From contig CAJQUW010001043.1 in NCBI GenBank assembly GCA_907163375.1, positions 1,100,501 through 1,164,500 on the forward strand: a stretch of 64,000 bases of DNA, written 5' to 3'. Source of the DNA: Prostheceraeus crozeri (Eukaryota > Platyhelminthes > Polycladida > Euryleptidae). Below, in pieces: positions 23,812 to 33,589 of the stretch. The first letter of the stretch is position 1. The number at the start of each line of letters is the position of its first letter. The translations under genes and the position numbers were made by a program. The notes under the pieces were generated by a model that was not told the DNA's origin, searched no databases, and worked only from the letters and a program-made list of their open reading frames with translations.

Positions 23812-24990
23812 ATGGCAAACGATAAGAATCGTAAATATCACATCAAAATGTGCTCATGTGGGCGAATTAATCGCAGTGCGGACGCCAAGGCGCATGTCAA
23901 GAAGGCGGGCACCGGCCACATGATTATCCTGAATAGGGTTGCGTGTGTGAAGTGTAGAGTGCTGAAGGGTGATGAGGATGAGGCGCGTTTCTACAGAGTG
24001 CATGCTGACTGTAGTGGTGGTTTGGTGAGTGACTTGAGATTCACGCAGTTGATTGTGGAAGAGAGGGAGCGAATGTTGGCGATCGAGCGAGAGGGTAAGG
24101 TTGAGAATGTTGTTGAGAATGTTGTTGAGAATGATGAGTTGGCGAGAGCGGTTGCGTCGTTGGAGGCTGAGATTGAGCGAAAGAGAGTGCTTGAGAGTGA
24201 TGATGAGGATGATGTGGATTTAGATAGGGAGCGTGTGAGGAAGCGTGTGAGGAAGTTGAGCTCTTCGTCGTCGGAGGTGTCAAACATTGTCATCACCGAC
24301 CCCCCGAAGAGCTCATCTTCCCCAAAAGTGAAGAGTGGTGGGATTCGTGTGCAGTCGGCGAGGTGGTTGAAGGATGAAGAGAAGAGGCATGTTTCGCAGC
24401 AGATGGCGCATGATTTGTTGGTGGATAAGTATGAGAGTTTGAAGAAAGTGAAGGATGAAGTTGTGAAGGAGTTGGATGAGTTGAAAAAGAAGGAACTGAA
24501 GTCGAAGGAGGTAGCGGATGAGAATATTAGAATGAGGCGTAGTGTGACTGATTTGAAGAATAAGACGCGAGAGTTGGAAGAGAAGAATGATGAGTGTGAG
24601 AAGAGGGCGAGTGCTGCGGAGAGAAGAATGAGAGATGCAGAAGCGAAGTTTGAGGAGATGATGAAGGAGATGAGTGCGTTGAGAGCGAGGAATGTTGAGT
24701 TGGAGAGGACTGTGGCTCGGCGGGGTGATGAGAGGCAGGCGTATGAGAAGTTGGAGCGCATGAGGGATGAGTGGAAACGTGTGAATGAGGATCGTTTGTT
24801 TGAATTTCACATCCCTATTCGGGATAATCATTTGGCCGGCGAAGTACTGGTAAATCAAAGCCTCGACGAATCCATAATATGTTATAACGGCCATCCGACG
24901 AAAAAATGTCTGCATGCCAGCCTAAGAATGCGCGGTCACTTACATAAATTCTCGATTTGGAAGCGCGGGAGACTGCCAAAGGATGGCTAA
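23812..24990 (+). CDS. Polinton accessory: zinc-binding and coiled-coil protein
   Basis: I place the start at the ATG at 23812, just after a likely splice acceptor; an upstream in-frame ATG at 23758 lies in the presumed intron. Residues 10-75 hold paired cysteines and histidines (KMCSCGR, then CVKCR, then VHADC), a possible zinc-binding head. After an acidic, serine-rich hinge with a basic run (RKRVRKRVRK), roughly residues 190-340 are strongly charged heptad-like coiled coil. The gene is unusually rich in G on the coding strand compared with the rest of the element and changes composition near 24800. No family recognised. Its stop is followed by a candidate small intron (24995-25054) and then the first histone-like 3' repeat. 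Confidence 0.6.
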   Translation: MANDKNRKYHIKMCSCGRINRSADAKAHVKKAGTGHMIILNRVACVKCRVLKGDEDEARFYRVHADCSGGLVSDLRFTQLIVEERERMLAIEREGKVENVVENVVENDELARAVASLEAEIERKRVLESDDEDDVDLDRERVRKRVRKLSSSSSEVSNIVITDPPKSSSSPKVKSGGIRVQSARWLKDEEKRHVSQQMAHDLLVDKYESLKKVKDEVVKELDELKKKELKSKEVADENIRMRRSVTDLKNKTRELEEKNDECEKRASAAERRMRDAEAKFEEMMKEMSALRARNVELERTVARRGDERQAYEKLERMRDEWKRVNEDRLFEFHIPIRDNHLAGEVLVNQSLDESIICYNGHPTKKCLHASLRMRGHLHKFSIWKRGRLPKDG

Positions 24991-25087
24991 CTTGGTAAGT
25001 GAAAAGTAAATAAGATAGTATATCCTATTCTAATACATATCATTTTCATTGCAGATCTTTGCCCGCCTTCACCACCCCATCACGACA

Positions 25088-25230
25088 CTCCCGAGAACAA
25101 ACCATCGGCTCTCTTAAGGGCCACCATGGGGCAAGACATGATAGAACCTCCACGCGGTTTGCCCTGGGCAGTCTTCGGACTGGCGAATACTATCATTAAG
25201 TTGAATCTGCTATCAGTCAACTTGAACGTT
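25088..25230 (+). repeat. 143-bp repeat copy 1 with histone-type 3' stem-loop
   Basis: Contains GGCTCTCTTAAGGGCCACC (stem-loop at 25107-25122 plus ACC), whose six-base stem, four-base loop and ACC flank closely match the replication-dependent histone mRNA 3' element GGCTCTTTTAAGAGCCACC. GGGGCAAGA follows, like the purine-rich downstream element (CAAGAAAGA) read by U7 snRNA. A second hairpin (AAGTTGA...TCAACTT) lies near the end. It follows the coiled-coil gene. Confidence 0.7.
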
Positions 25231-25247
25231 GCGTCGCGTTAGAGGGG

Positions 25248-25256
25248 TATATAAAA
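25248..25256 (+). promoter_or_regulatory. TATA box for the gene at 25282
   Basis: TATATAAAA lies only 26 bases from the start codon, with an initiator-like CTCATTTC between, so the transcript would have almost no 5' leader. Confidence 0.65.
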
Positions 25257-25281
25257 CACTGCCTCTCATTTCATTTCAATC

Positions 25282-25548
25282 ATGCAGACGCCGAACAGTC
25301 AAGTCAGCTCTCCTCGCGGACCGCAGTTAAGGCCGCGAAATTTATTTGAGGAGTTTGTCAGGCTAGAGGAGCAAGACAGAGTTTATAATAATCTTGCTCG
25401 GATTGGCAATCCGATGACAGCAACTGCTGTCAATCCAACGGAATGGCGCTACATTCCACTTTTTAGTCATGTACCAGTTAGTGTGGAAGTCGACAGTGCT
25501 ACCAAAGAGAGAGTCGAAGACGCTCTCAGCAGAATTGGTAGGGTGTAA
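25282..25548 (+). CDS. Polinton accessory: small unknown protein A
   Basis: An 88-residue protein with no recognised domain. The N-terminal 25 residues are proline, glutamine and arginine rich (SSPRGPQLRPRN), followed by a short predicted helix (LFEEFVRLEEQDRVYNNLAR) and another at the C terminus (TKERVEDALSRIGRV). It has its own TATA box, no visible intron, and the histone-type stem-loop begins 30 bases after its stop. No AATAAA is visible in the 3' region. The compact promoter-gene-stem-loop unit is repeated with the next gene. Its protein shows no clear similarity to its neighbour. Function unknown. Confidence 0.6.
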   Translation: MQTPNSQVSSPRGPQLRPRNLFEEFVRLEEQDRVYNNLARIGNPMTATAVNPTEWRYIPLFSHVPVSVEVDSATKERVEDALSRIGRV

Positions 25549-25558
25549 GATGACGTTA

Positions 25559-25701
25559 CTCCCGAGAACGAACCATCGGCTCTCTTAAGGGCCACCATGG
25601 GGCAAGATTTGATAGAACCTCCTCGCGGTTTGCCCTGAGCAGTCTTCGGACTGGCGAACACTATCATTAAGTTGAATCTGCTATCAGTCAACTTGAACGT
25701 T
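25559..25701 (+). repeat. 143-bp repeat copy 2 with histone-type 3' stem-loop
   Basis: Same unit as at 25088 with a handful of substitutions; none touches the stem-loop at 25578-25593 or its ACC flank. The spacer and the part downstream of GGGGCAAGA vary a little more. Confidence 0.7.
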
Positions 25702-25766
25702 ATGCAGTCGATTGCTATCCCTGAAGCATTCTGATTCGCTGTTGAGCAATTCATTGTTGAAAACCC

Positions 25767-25773
25767 TATATAA
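25767..25773 (+). promoter_or_regulatory. TATA box for the gene at 25815
   Basis: TATATAA, 41 bases from the start codon, with initiator-like CTCATTC at about 25793. The segment between repeat copy 2 and this box includes GCAGTCGATTGCTATCCCTG (from 25704), also found in the tandem repeats at 26573-27190. Confidence 0.65.
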
Positions 25774-25814
25774 GCCAGAAGATTGTAGCGCTTCTCATTC
25801 AATTTCAAGTCACG

Positions 25815-26075
25815 ATGGAAGCAACATCTGCCAACAGCATTCCCGTCTTCATCGATGAAGACAACGCCATTCCCGAGTTCGTCATCCTCGACGAGTGGGA
25901 TGAAGAGGATGATAAGAAGGGGAAGATCAAGAAGATCATTTGGACGGATGAGGTGTGGACTCCGAATACCACTCGCATCCGAAAGGTGCCAGATGCACCA
26001 GTACGACCTCGGCGGTATAGGGTCTATGAGAACCTCTATGAGTACGTCATACCAATTGACTATTCCAGCCAATAG
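25815..26075 (+). CDS. Polinton accessory: small acidic protein B
   Basis: An 86-residue protein, acidic in its first half (VILDEWDEEDDKK) and basic with aromatic residues in the second (RPRRYRVYENLYEYVIP). No domain recognised; the acidic patch with bulky hydrophobics resembles an activation or docking peptide, but that is only an impression. It has its own TATA box and no visible intron, and the third histone-type stem-loop starts 34 bases after its stop. The layout copies that of the preceding gene. Function unknown; a host-cell-manipulating accessory protein would be in keeping with its place near the terminus. Confidence 0.6.
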   Translation: MEATSANSIPVFIDEDNAIPEFVILDEWDEEDDKKGKIKKIIWTDEVWTPNTTRIRKVPDAPVRPRRYRVYENLYEYVIPIDYSSQ

Positions 26076-26092
26076 TCAACTTAAATCCACAC

Positions 26093-26235
26093 CCCGAGAA
26101 CGAACCATCGGCTCTCTTAAGGGCCACCATGGGGCAAGACATGATAGAACCTCCACGCGGTTTGCCCTGGGCAGTCTTCGGACTGGCGAATACTATCATT
26201 AAGTTGAATCTGCTATCAGTCAACTTGAACGTTGC
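26093..26235 (+). repeat. 143-bp repeat copy 3 with histone-type 3' stem-loop
   Basis: Nearly identical to copy 1. The stem-loop is at 26110-26125. No AATAAA is seen between the stop of the acidic gene and the end of this repeat. Confidence 0.7.
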
Positions 26236-26572
26236 AAATGAAGTTCGGTGTAATACTTCCTTTCGACGGGCGTTCCTGTAAAGGGCGGCGGTGAAACCCG
26301 TAGCTATGTATACCGCAAGGGACATTCGGCAATGGTCAATCTTGTTTAACCTCTCTGCGTCATGTTTGCAAGTGATTGCCTCTGTCTCAACGTAGTATGC
26401 ATTCGCGTCAGGGCGACATTGAGCCAACTGTCGAAGGTTGCCTAAAACTTTCCATTGCATACGTTATGAGAACCATGAGTTCTACCTGTCTCTATCAATG
26501 AGACGAATTGATGAATGGAATGAAATGGGAGGACACTCACGCGCCACATGCAACATAACACACTTCTCTCTT

Positions 26573-27190
26573 CCGTAGTCTAACAAGCTCTTTACACATG
26601 GATCGCAGTCGATTGCTATCCCTGTATCAGAAGTGTAAGCTATCTTAATTTTATTTGACACTTTTTCATCTATCATCATCGCCCATATGAAATGTTTTAA
26701 GATTTACAAGTTAGACTAAGCGTGCTACTATTTCCAAATGAAAAAGTATACATGGTTAAATCATCCACTTAAGCCCATCCGTAGTCTAACAAGCTCTTTA
26801 CACATGGATCGAAGTCGATTGCTATCCCTGTATCAGAAGTGTAAGCCATCTTAATTTTATTTGACACTATTTCATCTATCATCATCGCCCATATGAAATG
26901 TTTTAAGATTTACAAGTTAGACTAAGCGTGCTACTATTTCCAAATGAAAAAGTATACATGGTTAAATCATCCACTGAAGCCCATCCGTAGTCTAACAAGC
27001 TCTTTACACATGGATCGCAGTCGATTGCTATCCCTGTATCAGAAGTGTAAGCTATCTTAATTTTATTTGACACTATTTCATCTATCATCATCGTCCATAT
27101 GAAATGTTATAAGAATTGCAAGTTAAACTAAGTGTGCTACTATTTCCAAATGAAAAAGTATACATGCTTAAATCATCCACTGAAGCCCCA
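26573..27190. repeat. Three tandem 206-bp repeats
   Basis: Units start CCGTAGTCTAACAAGCTC at 26573, 26779 and 26985. Copies one and two are almost identical; the third is more diverged at its end. No open frame is shared. Each unit carries CAGTCGATTGCTATCCCTG or a one-base variant, a block also seen once upstream at about 25705. Possibly an iterated control or replication region. Confidence 0.85.
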
Positions 27191-27238
27191 TTCAAGTAAG
27201 TCAGTATGAAAGCAAAGATAATACGAAATAAAAATTTA

Positions 27239-27634
27239 TTATGGCATGTATTTCAAAAGGTCTTCATCGTCAATATCGTCCCAGAGTCTGGCTTCACATA
27301 GATAACAAAAACAGTTCAGTTGCTTTAATCGTTCTTCCACTGCGAGCCTCACTTTGTCAATATACTCCCACTCCGCCATAGTTCGTGGCTGGGAGTTAGG
27401 GGTGTACCACTCCCATAATTGGTGGAGAAACTTGGTGCTGGTGATCTGCATCACATCGTCAGTATCGTACTGGAGATACTTCCACCTCACGCCTGTTAAG
27501 TCGGGACACTGCTTCTCACATACACTCTCTTCGTTGTCCGCTGGTAATGACACCTTCTCTACCTTCGTTGGAGCGTTTGGTGTTGAGGATGGAGAAGAGA
27601 ATTTTGTGTTTGGTGTTGTCGGAGGGCTTGTCAT
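27239..27634 (-). CDS. Polinton accessory: unknown 131-residue protein
   Basis: The protein has a proline, serine and threonine-rich N-terminal third (MTSPPTTPNTKF...), then a compact, probably folded part with conserved-looking aromatic residues (GVRWKYLQYD, LHQLWEWYTP, MAEWEYIDKVRL) and a C-terminal CFCYLCE, which could bind a metal. No family recognised. It is transcribed away from the DNA polymerase; both may use the same TATATA segment near 27731. A minus-strand AATAAA lies directly after its stop (27229-27240), so it ends by ordinary polyadenylation, unlike its left-arm neighbours. Confidence 0.55.
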   Translation of the reverse strand: MTSPPTTPNTKFSSPSSTPNAPTKVEKVSLPADNEESVCEKQCPDLTGVRWKYLQYDTDDVMQITSTKFLHQLWEWYTPNSQPRTMAEWEYIDKVRLAVEERLKQLNCFCYLCEARLWDDIDDEDLLKYMP

Positions 27635-27730
27635 GTTGACTGTGAATAATAACTTTGAAATGTTTTCTAATTCTTAAGTATCAACAAGCAACCAATCAGA
27701 ATGAACAGCCAATGAATGATGAATACGAAA

Positions 27731-27740
27731 GTATATATGT
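27731..27740 (+). promoter_or_regulatory. TATA-like element upstream of the polymerase gene
   Basis: GTATATATGT preceded by CCAATCAG and GCCAATGA boxes (27690-27715). Being nearly palindromic, it may also serve the divergent gene at 27239-27634. Confidence 0.5.
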
Positions 27741-27891
27741 GAAGTGACATTCGTGTCATTTCACTCTGTCTTTGTGACATATAAGTGAAGTCTTCTCTGA
27801 CGAATTCTATATTTGAGGCGTACAAGTAAACTGCTCTCTCGTGAAGTCTCTATCTTGTTGAAGTATCAACCTTAAACTCGATTTCGTTGAA

Positions 27892-27961
27892 ATGGTAAGT
27901 TGAAAATTTCTTCACTCATCTCCCTCAAACGTGTGGCTAATAGCATCTTCCTCAATTTCAG
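27892..27961 (+). promoter_or_regulatory. Leader intron: start codon on a splice donor
   Basis: ATG at 27892-27894 is immediately followed by GTAAGT; an acceptor TTTCAG ends at 27961 and the next bases are GCATC. The same arrangement occurs in mirror image in the right arm (43944 to 43875). Confidence 0.6.
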
Positions 27962-28047
27962 GCATCAACTTCATCACCAACGCCCTCCCTTCTCGAGGAA
28001 AGTTTAGAGTTGTTGAGTCAAAGTAGGTTGTAACAATACACTGAGAC

Positions 28048-31000
28048 TTGAACAGAGATGATAGAATGATTTCTCTTTCAGGTGATGTGAGTTCCAGCTC
28101 AGGACTCTCGCGACAAGGCAACGAGTGGGAATGTGCCGACTGCGGACATATGTTTACAAGGAAGCACAGTCTCCTTCGACACATCAAACAACGTGTGTGT
28201 CAACGCAAAGCGGCGTCAATCTCCGGAGGTGAAGTTGATTCTGACGATGACATCTCCTTTCCTTGCGATTTGTGCCCTCTTTCTTTTGATAGTCACTTTC
28301 AGCGATCTTCGCACAGACTTCAACACACGCATGCAAATGATCACTACACCAACGGTACCTCTACCATCTCCCTCATTAATGTTTCACATAATAATTTAGT
28401 ACGCGACTACTGCATGGAGTCCAATACTCAAATAGTAGATTTTCCTGAGTGGCTCCTTCAAAATTCTAACATTATCGAAGCGCTCTTCAATAATTTAGAC
28501 AATTTTAGAATGAAGGCGCTCATCTACCTTAAACTAAAATATATTAAGATAGATTTTCAAACGGGTCAAGTGACGGAGAGAATACAGTTTCATGTTCCTT
28601 CCTCTTCCGCAACCGAAGTTGAAGACTGCGAGTCTTGGCTAAATTTTCACATTCAATGTTTAAAATCAAATGTAGATAAATTCAATCAACGCGACAGGGC
28701 TCTCATTTTTGATGGTGTGGACTCAGCCATATTCAAAATTTCACTATTAGAAAGTCATGCAGCTCGAGGTACATTTAAACTACCAAAAACGTTGTATAAT
28801 AAGAAAGCTGTCATCAATGTCGATTGTAAATCACAGTGTTTCAAATATGCAGTCCTATCCATCCTTCACTATAATGATATCAACGCGAATCGAAATCATA
28901 CCTATAGCTATAGACAGTGGGAGGATGAACTAGACTTTGAAGGTTGTGATAGTAACAACATGAAAATCAAAGATGTAGAAACGTTCAAAAAACATAATAA
29001 GATTAAAATTGTCGTTCACGTGTGGGAGAAGGGGTTGAAGGGTGCCCGCTATAATTCACGTTCAACTTGTTATGAACGTGTAGTCAACCTCTTATTAGTA
29101 AAACAAGATGATAGCGAGGAATGGCACTACTGTGGTATTCCCAAAATCTGTCGCTTGTACACTCACTTGGGGCACTCTAAAAGAGGTGAACATTTTGTAT
29201 GCGACCGCTGCATCCGCTCCTTTTGGAGTAAAGATAAATTTGAAACTCAGTATGAATGGTGCAAGCGAGGTAAATTACAAATGGAACGCATGCCAAAAGA
29301 TAAAATATTTTCACATAGGGATAATGGTGACGAATTAAGTCCCCTGCGTGTCATTTACGCAGACATAGAATGCTACATTGATGATATCATCCACAAGCCA
29401 GCAGCCATATCCTGCTATGAAGTATGGCATGACCACTATAGGAATAGACAAAACAAAATGCATACTTGGCAAGGTGAAGATTGCATTTCAAAATTTCTAG
29501 AATTTCTCGATAAAGCTGCTAAATTTCAACAATCATATGATTCCCAATTGCAGCGTAAGTCACTACATATGTCAGATGAAGACAAACAAAAATTTGAAAG
29601 TTGCACATCCTGTCCTAAATGTCATAAAACGTTTGATGACGATAAAATTAAGAAAGTGCGTGATCATGATCACATCACTGATAAATTTAGAAACGCACTC
29701 TGCTCCAAATGTAACTTTTCACTTAGGTTGAGACGTCGTGTACTACCCGTCATTTTTCATAACTTTAAGGGCTATGACAGTCATATGCTCATAAAAGGAG
29801 GGTTGAGCCAGATGAAATCGTGGCAGTTTAATGTAATAGCACAAACGTGAGAAAAATTCATGGCAATGACAGCAAAACTAAAGAAAATAAGACAGTCTTC
29901 TTCGAAATAAAATTTTTAGATTCATTCCAATTCATGTCAGCGTCACTAGCTTCTCTCGTTCGTAATCTCAAGTTTCTTCCCCATAGTCAAACTTTGAAGA
30001 AACACTATCCAAACTTAACGGATGAAATAATCACTCGCAAAGGAGTCTTTCCTTATGCGTATTTTAGCTAAATGTCTAAACTAAATGAAACAACCCTTCC
30101 TTCCATTGACAAATTCCAAAACGATTTGACGGGTCAAGATTGTCCAGTAGAAGATTATGAACATGCTCAAGAGGCATGGTTAAAATTTGAATGTAAAACG
30201 CTTGGCGATTATATGATCGCTTACTTAGAATTAGATGTCATTTTGCTGGCTGATGTCTTTCAGGAATTTCGACGAGTGGCATTAGAAGAAGACAAATTAG
30301 ATCCTGTCCACTTTGTCAGTCTACCAGCCATGTCCTTTAAATCAGCCTTTAAAATGACTGGTGAGACCATTCATCTCTTACAAGACCCGGAGATGTATAA
30401 TATATTTGAGCGCGGAATACGCGGTGGTCTCACATTTGTAAATAAACATCATATAAAATCTGAAACAGTAGGTGATGATCATATTCACCTAAAGTACTAT
30501 GACCAAAATAATTTATATGGCAGTTCACTGTCTAAACCACTACCTCATTCCGAGTTTAGTTGGTTAAATCAAGATGAGCTTGAGTATTACTCCAACCCTT
30601 CAAACATACTGAAGATTCCAGATGAAGGTGATTGGGGATATTATTTTGAAGTGGATTTGATTTATCCAAATAGCATTAAAAATAAAACTGCTGATTTCCC
30701 TCTCGCACCTGAATCTGGTGAAGTGACTGAAGATATGTTTTCACCATTCATGTCACAATTTCATAATAACTTAACAGAGTGTGGACAGCCAAGGTACAAA
30801 CCATGCCGCAAACTTTTACTCACCCAATATGATAAGAAAAATTATCTCGTACACTTCTGCATACTAAAATTTTATTTAGAAATGGGCATGCTTCTAAAGT
30901 CAGTTCACCGCATTATCAAATTTAGACAGAAAGCCTTCCTCAAACCCTACATAGATAGTAACAGTCAAAAACGTGCACTCGTCCAAAATAATTTTGAAAA

Positions 31001-31850
31001 GGATTTTTATAAATATAAGAATAACAGTCTTTTCGGAAAGACCATGGAGGATGTTACAAAACGTATGAACTACAAACTAGTCGTTGATGAACAAAAATAT
31101 CACAAATTGACCTCATCACCTCTTTTCATTGATAGAGACATCATCGGTGAGGATCTTGTAGGTGTTAAAATGATAAAATCAGAAGTTGAGTTGTGCAAAC
31201 CCATCTATATTGGGCAAGCCGTTTTAGATTATTCCATGCTTCAAATGTATCAACTCTTCTACAAAATATTAAAACCATGCCCTCTCGTAAAAGAGGTTCG
31301 CTTGCTGGGTGGTGATACAGATAGTTTCTTTTTAGGAATTACCACTCAAAAAGATTTAAATTTTAATGAAGTAGGCAAGTCATTAGAAAAATATTTCGAC
31401 ACATCTAACTACAATCCCACTCATCCACTCTATTCCATACAGAATAAAGCCAAACTTGGTTGTTTTAAGGATGAAACAGCAGGAAAGGAAATAGATGAAA
31501 TGATTCTCCTCCGTCCTAAAATGTATTCCATGAAATTAAAAGAATGTGCAGATAGTATTAAGCGTGCTAAAGGTATATCAAAATCCATTGTTCACAAAAT
31601 GAAACATCGGTCCTATAAGAAGGCCTATAAAAATAAAACTATAAAGTTTGTCAATATGACAATCTTAAAATCTCAAGTTCATACTGTGAAAACGTACACG
31701 TTCAAGAAACGAGCACTTTCAGCATGGGAAGATAAGAGGTGTTGGATAGGACATAACACATCTCTTCCACATGGACATCCTGACACAAACATACCTCCAC
31801 CCAAAAGAATAAAACTCTCGCTACCACATTCAGGAGATGTATTGACATAA
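28048..31850 (+). pseudogene. Protein-primed DNA polymerase B region (broken)
   Basis: Family B polymerase that would replicate the Polinton from its protein-primed ends. Parts in order: two C2H2-like fingers (WECADCGHMF..., FPCDLCPLSF...), a Polinton-specific middle part (VDCKSQCFKYAVLSILHY), the 3'-5' exonuclease with YADIECY and FHNFKGYDSHML, an HNH-like zinc segment (CPKCHKTF...RDHDHITDKFRNALCSKCN), then the polymerase domain with DQNNLYG, KNNSLFGK and GGDTDSFFLGI. All catalytic motifs are recognisable. The region seems interrupted about twice, so I call it broken. An AATAAA lies at 32009. Confidence 0.9.
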
Positions 31851-31998
31851 TCAACTTTAACTCAGTATTTTGATGTTGCTTTTTGTAGATATACATGGTT
31901 GTTTTATGTATCGCATGAGATCGTTTCTTCCTTGTGAATATATGCCTACAGTTAGCTCATTCCCCCTATATCTGTGAAAAGACTTTTTCATATACATA

Positions 31999-32014
31999 TT
32001 TTTATTTCAATAAA
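31999..32014. terminator. Shared convergent polyadenylation signals
   Basis: Within TTTTATTTCAATAAAC the plus strand has AATAAA for the polymerase gene and the minus strand reads AAATAAAA for the structural gene ending at 32030. A similar pair sits at about 36327-36360. Confidence 0.7.
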
Positions 32015-32029
32015 CATATCACAATGACT

Positions 32030-33580
32030 TCACTTTGTTTTCCGAAGCACTAAAGTTACGAGGGATTTAGTATCTTTCACATGGATGCACTCTTGTAAAC
32101 CATTGGTAATTTTGATAGCAATAGAGGGTATAGTTTGTTTGACGACGGGATGATAGAAAATAGATTCAAACATCTTCTCGACTATTCCATATGAAGCGTC
32201 TTTATCATGAATGAAATCACGTAAAATGTATTCTTTTTTCTCACCAACAGAAATAGGTAGAATCAAATCACTTTGATTGTAAAGGTGCTGTTCATGTTTA
32301 TCAAGTGTCATTGGTGTTTCTATACCAATCGTATGCGCAGCAGCAAACACAGCTTGTAGCATTGAAAAACCAAAGAGTTTTTTCAAATTTTTACTCAATT
32401 GACATTGAATGTCATCACCCAGTTTCAGAACAACGCGTTGATTTTCAATTGAAAACGAAATGTGGTGTGTCTTTACATCATATTTACTTTTCATCACATG
32501 CTTCAACTTCTGTTGTATATAAGGATTTACTACATGAATGAAGCTTTCAACCGTATGATATAGACGCGGCATTATATTGATAGCAACTTTAGATTCTTCA
32601 TAAGACTGGTAAATTTTCTTGATGCGATCGCCATAGATGTCCACCCACCATTCATCATTAACTGAATCAGCTTTAGTGTGATATTCATGAGAACCATACA
32701 CCACACCGCTTCCAATAATAGGTGTATAATGTCTTACAAAATGACGCAAGGTTGGAGAGAAATAAACTGTAAGTTTGTCATTATATTTCTGAATAACCAA
32801 CTTAATTTTGTCCACCATAATTTTCTCTCCATACTTCTTACCCACAGTCTCATTCCATCGTTTTACTAACTCAATAAGTGATAAAGGTTGAACACCACGC
32901 TTTTTCAAAATGATGCGTTCTTCACATTCTACAACATCTTCATCAAATATTTTAAATCTATAATGAAATTTGTTGATTCGATTTGAATAAACTTTTTTAA
33001 CATTTGCAGTAGCAATTGACGTTAGATGTAGTCCATGGCCAAAACCAAGATGTGGATAGAATTCATTATCCAACCTCAGCGTAAGACCTTTAGTAAAAGA
33101 ATGAAAGCGGAGGAACTGTCTCCCACTCCAATGATAGATAGTAAACTCATAAGCTTTCTGATTTTTATTCTTCATGATGGAAGTATTACCACTGTTGAAT
33201 GCCTTAATAATTTTCTCATTCCCAAATGGTTCATAAGAATCTGATTTTATCTGAATCCATTCATAGTTCCACTTTCCATCTGATGTTAAATTGTATGGGA
33301 ACTGGAATGCATTATTCATCGTTATTCCATCATGGGTGCGAGGAGTCAATATCATTTCTTCCAAATCATTCACATTCTGAATATTGCTATCATAGCAAAT
33401 ACTAGAAACGCCAACCTCCCATTCACCTTCTAAATGTAGTGGGCGATTTAATTCTACTCGATAGTCTGATGGTTTATTTTTGGGAAATTTATTCATAGAA
33501 GCATTACTGGGTAAGTAGATTAGAAACGAGTCCTTATTTTCACTTTCCATATTATTCACATTGGAAAAATATATTAGCAT
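32030..33580 (-). CDS. Polinton penton-like structural protein 1
   Basis: A 516-residue protein whose start, FLIYLPSNASMNKFPKNKPS followed by a basic-hydrophobic stretch and LEGEWEVGVSSICYD, is the hallmark of a protein family found in many animal Polintons (SxYxxLPSNxS...xxLxGxWEVGLxEIxY). The related neighbour at 33590-34987 shares the same opening and length class, so these are tandem paralogues. Their size, place in the structural block and pairing make a minor capsid or penton/spike role likely; I infer this and do not see a jelly-roll directly. Looks whole. Confidence 0.65.
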   Translation of the reverse strand: MLIYFSNVNNMESENKDSFLIYLPSNASMNKFPKNKPSDYRVELNRPLHLEGEWEVGVSSICYDSNIQNVNDLEEMILTPRTHDGITMNNAFQFPYNLTSDGKWNYEWIQIKSDSYEPFGNEKIIKAFNSGNTSIMKNKNQKAYEFTIYHWSGRQFLRFHSFTKGLTLRLDNEFYPHLGFGHGLHLTSIATANVKKVYSNRINKFHYRFKIFDEDVVECEERIILKKRGVQPLSLIELVKRWNETVGKKYGEKIMVDKIKLVIQKYNDKLTVYFSPTLRHFVRHYTPIIGSGVVYGSHEYHTKADSVNDEWWVDIYGDRIKKIYQSYEESKVAINIMPRLYHTVESFIHVVNPYIQQKLKHVMKSKYDVKTHHISFSIENQRVVLKLGDDIQCQLSKNLKKLFGFSMLQAVFAAAHTIGIETPMTLDKHEQHLYNQSDLILPISVGEKKEYILRDFIHDKDASYGIVEKMFESIFYHPVVKQTIPSIAIKITNGLQECIHVKDTKSLVTLVLRKTK

Positions 33581-33589
33581 ACTTTTGCA

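Noticed and set aside
23991-24761. 256-residue serine/phenylalanine-rich minus-strand frame
   Set aside because: Mirror of the G-rich coiled-coil gene on the plus strand; no promoter or domain.
26573-27190. CRISPR-like array
   Set aside because: Only three 206-bp head-to-tail units without spacers, in a eukaryotic element.
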